Assembly: GCA_013791905.1 (NCBI GenBank) | Contig: VMSX01000030.1 | Span: forward strand, 228,741-292,740 | Direction: 5' to 3' | DNA from: Rhodocyclaceae bacterium | GTDB taxonomy: Bacteria; Pseudomonadota; Gammaproteobacteria; Burkholderiales; Rhodocyclaceae | DNA length: 64,000 nucleotides | Shown here: one piece after another, positions 61,529 through 64,000 of the stretch | Layout: each line of letters begins with the position of its first letter | Numbering within the stretch: position 1 is the first letter of the stretch | Translations under genes and position numbers: made by a program | The notes under the pieces: model-generated | The model's database searches: none | Told to the model about the DNA's origin: nothing | Seen by the model: the letters and a program-made list of their open reading frames with translations, nothing else

Positions 61529-62114
61529 CCCGCAGTTGCAGGATGCGCCGCGCGCCGTTGAGCACCAGCAAGCCGATCAACAGGCCGATCACCAGGTCGG
61601 GAATGTTCGATCCGCTCCAGGCCACCAGCATGCCGGCAACGATCACGCCGAGGTTGGCGAGCACGTCGTTGGTCGAGAAGATCCAGCTCGCCCGCATGTG
61701 CGCACCGCCCTCGCGGTGCTTTGCCAGCAGGGCCAAGCAGGCCACGTTGGCCACCAGCGCCAGCAGTGCGATGCCGATCATCGGCAGTGGTTCGGGTGAA
61801 CTGCCCAAGAGCCAGCGTCGCAGCACCTCGCCCAGGGCACTGAGCGCCAGCAGCAGTTGCAGCCAGCCGGACAAGCGGGCCGCGCCGAGTTGCCGGCCGG
61901 CGTGGCCGACGGCGTAGAGCGCCAGCCCATAGACCGCCGCGTCGGCGAACATGTCGAGCGAATCGGCGATCAGGCCGGTCGATTGCGCCAGCCAGCCCGC
62001 CACGATTTCCACGACGAACATGAGCGCATTGATGCCAAGCAGCCAGCGCAGGGTGCTCGCTTCCGCGGTCGCGGCAGCGGCAGCGCAGCTACAGGAGTTT
62101 TCGCAGTCGGTCAT
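61518..62114 (-). CDS. Short cation-efflux (CDF-like) transporter
   Basis: A 198-residue membrane protein with about six hydrophobic segments, resembling the transmembrane half of cation diffusion facilitators; the usual cytoplasmic C-terminal domain is missing. The metal-site helix II reads DSLDMFADAAVYGLALYAVG and helix V ASWIFSTNDVLANLGVIVA. The N-terminus (CENSCSC) is cysteine-rich and could bind metal. Family members are annotated as cobalt-zinc-cadmium or generic cation transporters. ATG at 62114. Convergent with nasA, overlapping its last 11 bases. Confidence 0.85.
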   Translation of the reverse strand: MTDCENSCSCAAAAATAEASTLRWLLGINALMFVVEIVAGWLAQSTGLIADSLDMFADAAVYGLALYAVGHAGRQLGAARLSGWLQLLLALSALGEVLRRWLLGSSPEPLPMIGIALLALVANVACLALLAKHREGGAHMRASWIFSTNDVLANLGVIVAGMLVAWSGSNIPDLVIGLLIGLLVLNGARRILQLRATA

Positions 62115-62131
62115 TGCTGGGGCTTGGATTT

Positions 62132-62156
62132 AAAAGTCGGCGCTGGTGGGACGGCG
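62132..62156 (+). repeat. Dispersed 25-base motif, copy 11 (intergenic)
   Basis: Plus strand: AAAAGTCGGCGCTGG, TGGG, ACGGCG; full match. It lies 17 bases upstream of the CDF-like gene start and just past the broken toxin remnant. Confidence 0.92.
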
Positions 62157-62177
62157 TGCCCCGCATGTGGTACGGCC

Positions 62178-62327
62178 CTACTGCCCCTCGACGGCCCGGT
62201 AATGCGCCTGCACCGGTTCCATCACGGCGTAGCTGCCGCAATCATGCAGGGCGACGCTTGCTGGCGGACATATCCGTGAAAGGGAAAGGAAAGGCACCAG
62301 AACGATGTCACCGGAGCGGAACGTCAT
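62178..62327 (-). pseudogene. Broken PemK/MazF-type toxin gene remnant
   Basis: The minus-strand frame starts MTFRSGDIVLVPF, the classic PemK N-terminus, overlapping the antitoxin stop by 20 bases. It then shifts: CTTTC appears twice in CCTTTCCTTTCCCTTTCACG, and only if five bases are dropped does the expected PFTDMSASKRRPA reappear, followed at once by a stop. The rest of the toxin (about 80 residues) is missing. So two lesions are visible: a five-base duplication and a truncation. The open frame continues for unrelated residues to 62178. Confidence 0.75.
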
Positions 62328-62508
62328 TCCAGACCTCGTCGTCGGCGTTGTCCCACACATGCGAGAGTGAAACTGTTTGGGCGTTCTGCCAATCGTTGAA
62401 TTCTCCGCGCTCGCGTGCTTGTAGGAAGCGGACGAAATCGAGCGCTTCCCTTGCCAGTGATTCGGGCAAGGTGCCGGCAATGCGGGCGATTTGTTCGGCG
62501 ATGGTCAC
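62308..62508 (-). CDS. Antitoxin-like small protein (DUF2281 type)
   Basis: A 66-residue protein: TIAEQIARIAGTLPESLAREALDFVRFLQ is an N-terminal helical part (given in part), and DWQNAQTVSLSHVWDNADDE with EVWNDVPLR forms an acidic tail typical of antitoxins that pair with PemK/MazF-type toxins. The GTG start at 62508 overlaps the methyltransferase stop (GTGA), so it is co-translated with that gene. The toxin gene it should pair with is broken (62178-62327). Confidence 0.75.
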   Translation of the reverse strand: MTIAEQIARIAGTLPESLAREALDFVRFLQARERGEFNDWQNAQTVSLSHVWDNADDEVWNDVPLR

Positions 62509-64000
62509 GGTTTTTCTCCTGTAGATGGGGCCGCACGCGCCAAGTTTAGAGCAAGAAGCCGGCGCAGAATTTCTTCGTCCGACATTGCCGGCGTGTAATC
62601 GTTCCAGCCGTAGGCGGTGGCGACGGCCGCGTCGAGCGCCTTGTGGGCGTTATCGAGCCAGGCTGGGCGGACATTGTAGAGATTGGTCAGCGTGCGCTTT
62701 TTCAAATCGGCTTCGTGACCGGTCCTGGCGACGATGCGGTCGGGGTAACCGGGGACGATCTCGGGGATGTGTTCCGTCCATTCCGGCGGGTTGAGCCAGT
62801 TTTCGCGGAGTTCGTTTAGGTGGTGAGCGGCGGTTGAGATAGCCTCGATATTCCCTCCGTTCGGAAAGGGGTACGGATCGAAACATTTCGAAGTCGTATA
62901 GACGGGGTCGTTGCCTACGCCGAGCCTCCCTCCAGCGGCAATGGCCCAGACAACGTGGAAACGCGACGATAGCAGACCGAACATTTCGTCATCTTCGCGC
63001 GGAATCACGACGAGCTTATGTTCGGCAGCAACACTGGCCGGCAGCCAGACAAAAACACGATGTTTCGCCGTTTCAACAGTCACAATGAAACGCGAAAGAC
63101 TGTGCAACTTAGAGCGAAGTTCCGGTCGCGATCTTCCATGTCTCCACCAGAACTCTGCGCGACTTTTTTCGCGATTCCCAATCCGCACAGGTCTGACGTG
63201 TTTCATCACATAATCAAACGGCGCTTCGTAAAGAGCAGCCTCCTCCTCAAGCATCGTCGGGCCAAAGTCGACCACCCATCGGTCGGCGAACCGCGCCGTG
63301 ACATCGGCACCGTTAAAAATTGGTCGAAGCACATCGCTGTTGGGAAGGCCGTTGGGATTCGGCATTCTGAGCCACGCACGGGCAAGATCACCTGATATAC
63401 GGAATTCGCCCGCCAAACATATTCCAAAATACGTCCAGCCACGATTCGGCGACAACGGCTTGGCTTGCGTCACATCAACCAGCGCGCGCTCCGCGCTGCT
63501 CGCCTTGAGATCGGAAAAAATCTCATCCACTTCTTGTCCGTCAAGGCGAGCCTGTTGGCCATCACCAAAACAGACCAACGACACTCGCACATCTGCACCG
63601 TCATTGACCCACGGCTCGTCGCCCCACGCCTCGAAAATCGGTGCAATCTGCAATACTCGCTCCAATACCCGACGGTTTGTTGCCTGACGTATTGAGTTGG
63701 TCGCAACCAGCCCCACCCCCTTGCACGCGCCCGCCTCAATCTGCGCTCGCGCTTTCTCGAACCAGTAGGTCACCAAATCGGCACCGCCCGGTACGCGGCC
63801 TTCGTAGCACTTGCGCAGCGCCGTCACATAGTCGTCGCCGAGTTCGCCGCGCATTTTTTTGTCGCCGAGAAACGGCGGATTGCCCACAATCGCATCGCAT
63901 TCCGGCCATTCGGCCTCAAGCGCCGTCCCGCCAGCGCCGACTTTTATCAGCGCGTCGCGGTTCTCGATGGTGTCGAGTGGTTTGAGGATCGGCTGGGCGG
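62505..64000 (-). CDS. Class I DNA methyltransferase (type II/IIG-like), C-terminal part
   Basis: The frame is open to the window edge, so the N-terminus lies outside. The catalytic motif IVGNPPFLGDKKMRGELGDD (N-P-P-F) marks an adenine-N6 methyltransferase; upstream residues LKPLDTIENRDALI are usual for the family. Later blocks: DLVTYWFEKARAQIEAG, GLVATNSIRQATNRRVL, WVNDGADVRVSLVCFG, and TLTNLYNVRPAWLDNAHKAL with YGWNDYTPAMSDEEILRRLLALN at the end. The C-terminal half is the target-recognition part. Whether a nuclease domain lies upstream cannot be seen. Dispersed-motif copy 12 lies in the linker before NPPF. Confidence 0.88.
   Translation of the reverse strand, partial: AQPILKPLDTIENRDALIKVGAGGTALEAEWPECDAIVGNPPFLGDKKMRGELGDDYVTALRKCYEGRVPGGADLVTYWFEKARAQIEAGACKGVGLVATNSIRQATNRRVLERVLQIAPIFEAWGDEPWVNDGADVRVSLVCFGDGQQARLDGQEVDEIFSDLKASSAERALVDVTQAKPLSPNRGWTYFGICLAGEFRISGDLARAWLRMPNPNGLPNSDVLRPIFNGADVTARFADRWVVDFGPTMLEEEAALYEAPFDYVMKHVRPVRIGNREKSRAEFWWRHGRSRPELRSKLHSLSRFIVTVETAKHRVFVWLPASVAAEHKLVVIPREDDEMFGLLSSRFHVVWAIAAGGRLGVGNDPVYTTSKCFDPYPFPNGGNIEAISTAAHHLNELRENWLNPPEWTEHIPEIVPGYPDRIVARTGHEADLKKRTLTNLYNVRPAWLDNAHKALDAAVATAYGWNDYTPAMSDEEILRRLLALNLARAAPSTGEKP
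63921..63945 (-). repeat. Dispersed 25-base motif, copy 12 (in the methyltransferase)
   Basis: Minus strand: AAAAGTCGGCGCTGG, CGGG, ACGGCG; full match. The host reads KVGAGGTA in the variable linker before IVGNPPF. Confidence 0.92.

Overview
The window is a GC-rich, gene-dense chromosomal segment of a betaproteobacterium. The order mltG-tmk-holB-tatD, the combined nirB-nirD-nasA block with a kinase/phosphatase and a NarK-type carrier, and the general look of the proteins suggest Rhodocyclales or a close relative. That placement is inference from gene content; there is no rRNA here. One tRNA (Val, anticodon CAC) is present. I see no insertion sequence, CRISPR array or prophage.

Layout. 1-14.4 kb is housekeeping: the 5' part of glgB, a FemAB/GNAT-like protein, tRNA-Val, an aromatic/aspartate aminotransferase, pyruvate phosphate dikinase, a DsbA-like protein, tadA, an unusual L,D-transpeptidase/acetyltransferase fusion, a CapA-type protein, an NRDE protein, ygfZ, and mltG-tmk-holB. 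14.5-22.7 kb holds tatD, an ankyrin protein and a set typical of arsenosugar-type loci: radical SAM ArsS, a TVP38/flavoprotein-disulfide-reductase fusion, and two rSAM-associated transferases. 22.7-32.2 kb is an orphan mlaF followed by signalling genes: a CheB/CheR/PAS hybrid, a PAS-GGDEF-EAL protein with damaged EAL residues, a histidine kinase/FixJ pair and two small proteins. 32.2-42.4 kb is a ten-gene minus-strand catabolic operon: RpiR regulator, TRAP transporter, L- and D-type N-carbamoyl amino acid hydrolases, two fold-type-II PLP enzymes and L-serine dehydratase. 43.6-49.3 kb is an accessory block: a three-gene operon of patatin-like lipase, large CHAT-type caspase-like protease and MBL-fold hydrolase, then an RHH/ParE toxin-antitoxin pair. 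49.3-52.8 kb returns to housekeeping (exonuclease, esterase, def, GDSL esterase, amidase). 52.8-61.5 kb is assimilatory nitrate/nitrite reduction. 61.5-64 kb holds a small CDF-like transporter, the wreck of a PemK-type toxin with an intact antitoxin, and a partial DNA methyltransferase.

Two things stand out. First, the patatin-CHAT-MBL operon at 43592-48550 has the parts expected of an immune or conflict system (lipase effector, protease, metallohydrolase) in a combination I do not recognise as a named system. Second, a 25-base motif (AAAAGTCGGCGCTGG, then a pyrimidine and three free bases, then ACGGCG) occurs 12 times, in both orientations, mostly inside conserved genes where it appears to replace rather than interrupt the coding sequence. 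That behaviour resembles DNA uptake signal sequences more than a mobile repeat.
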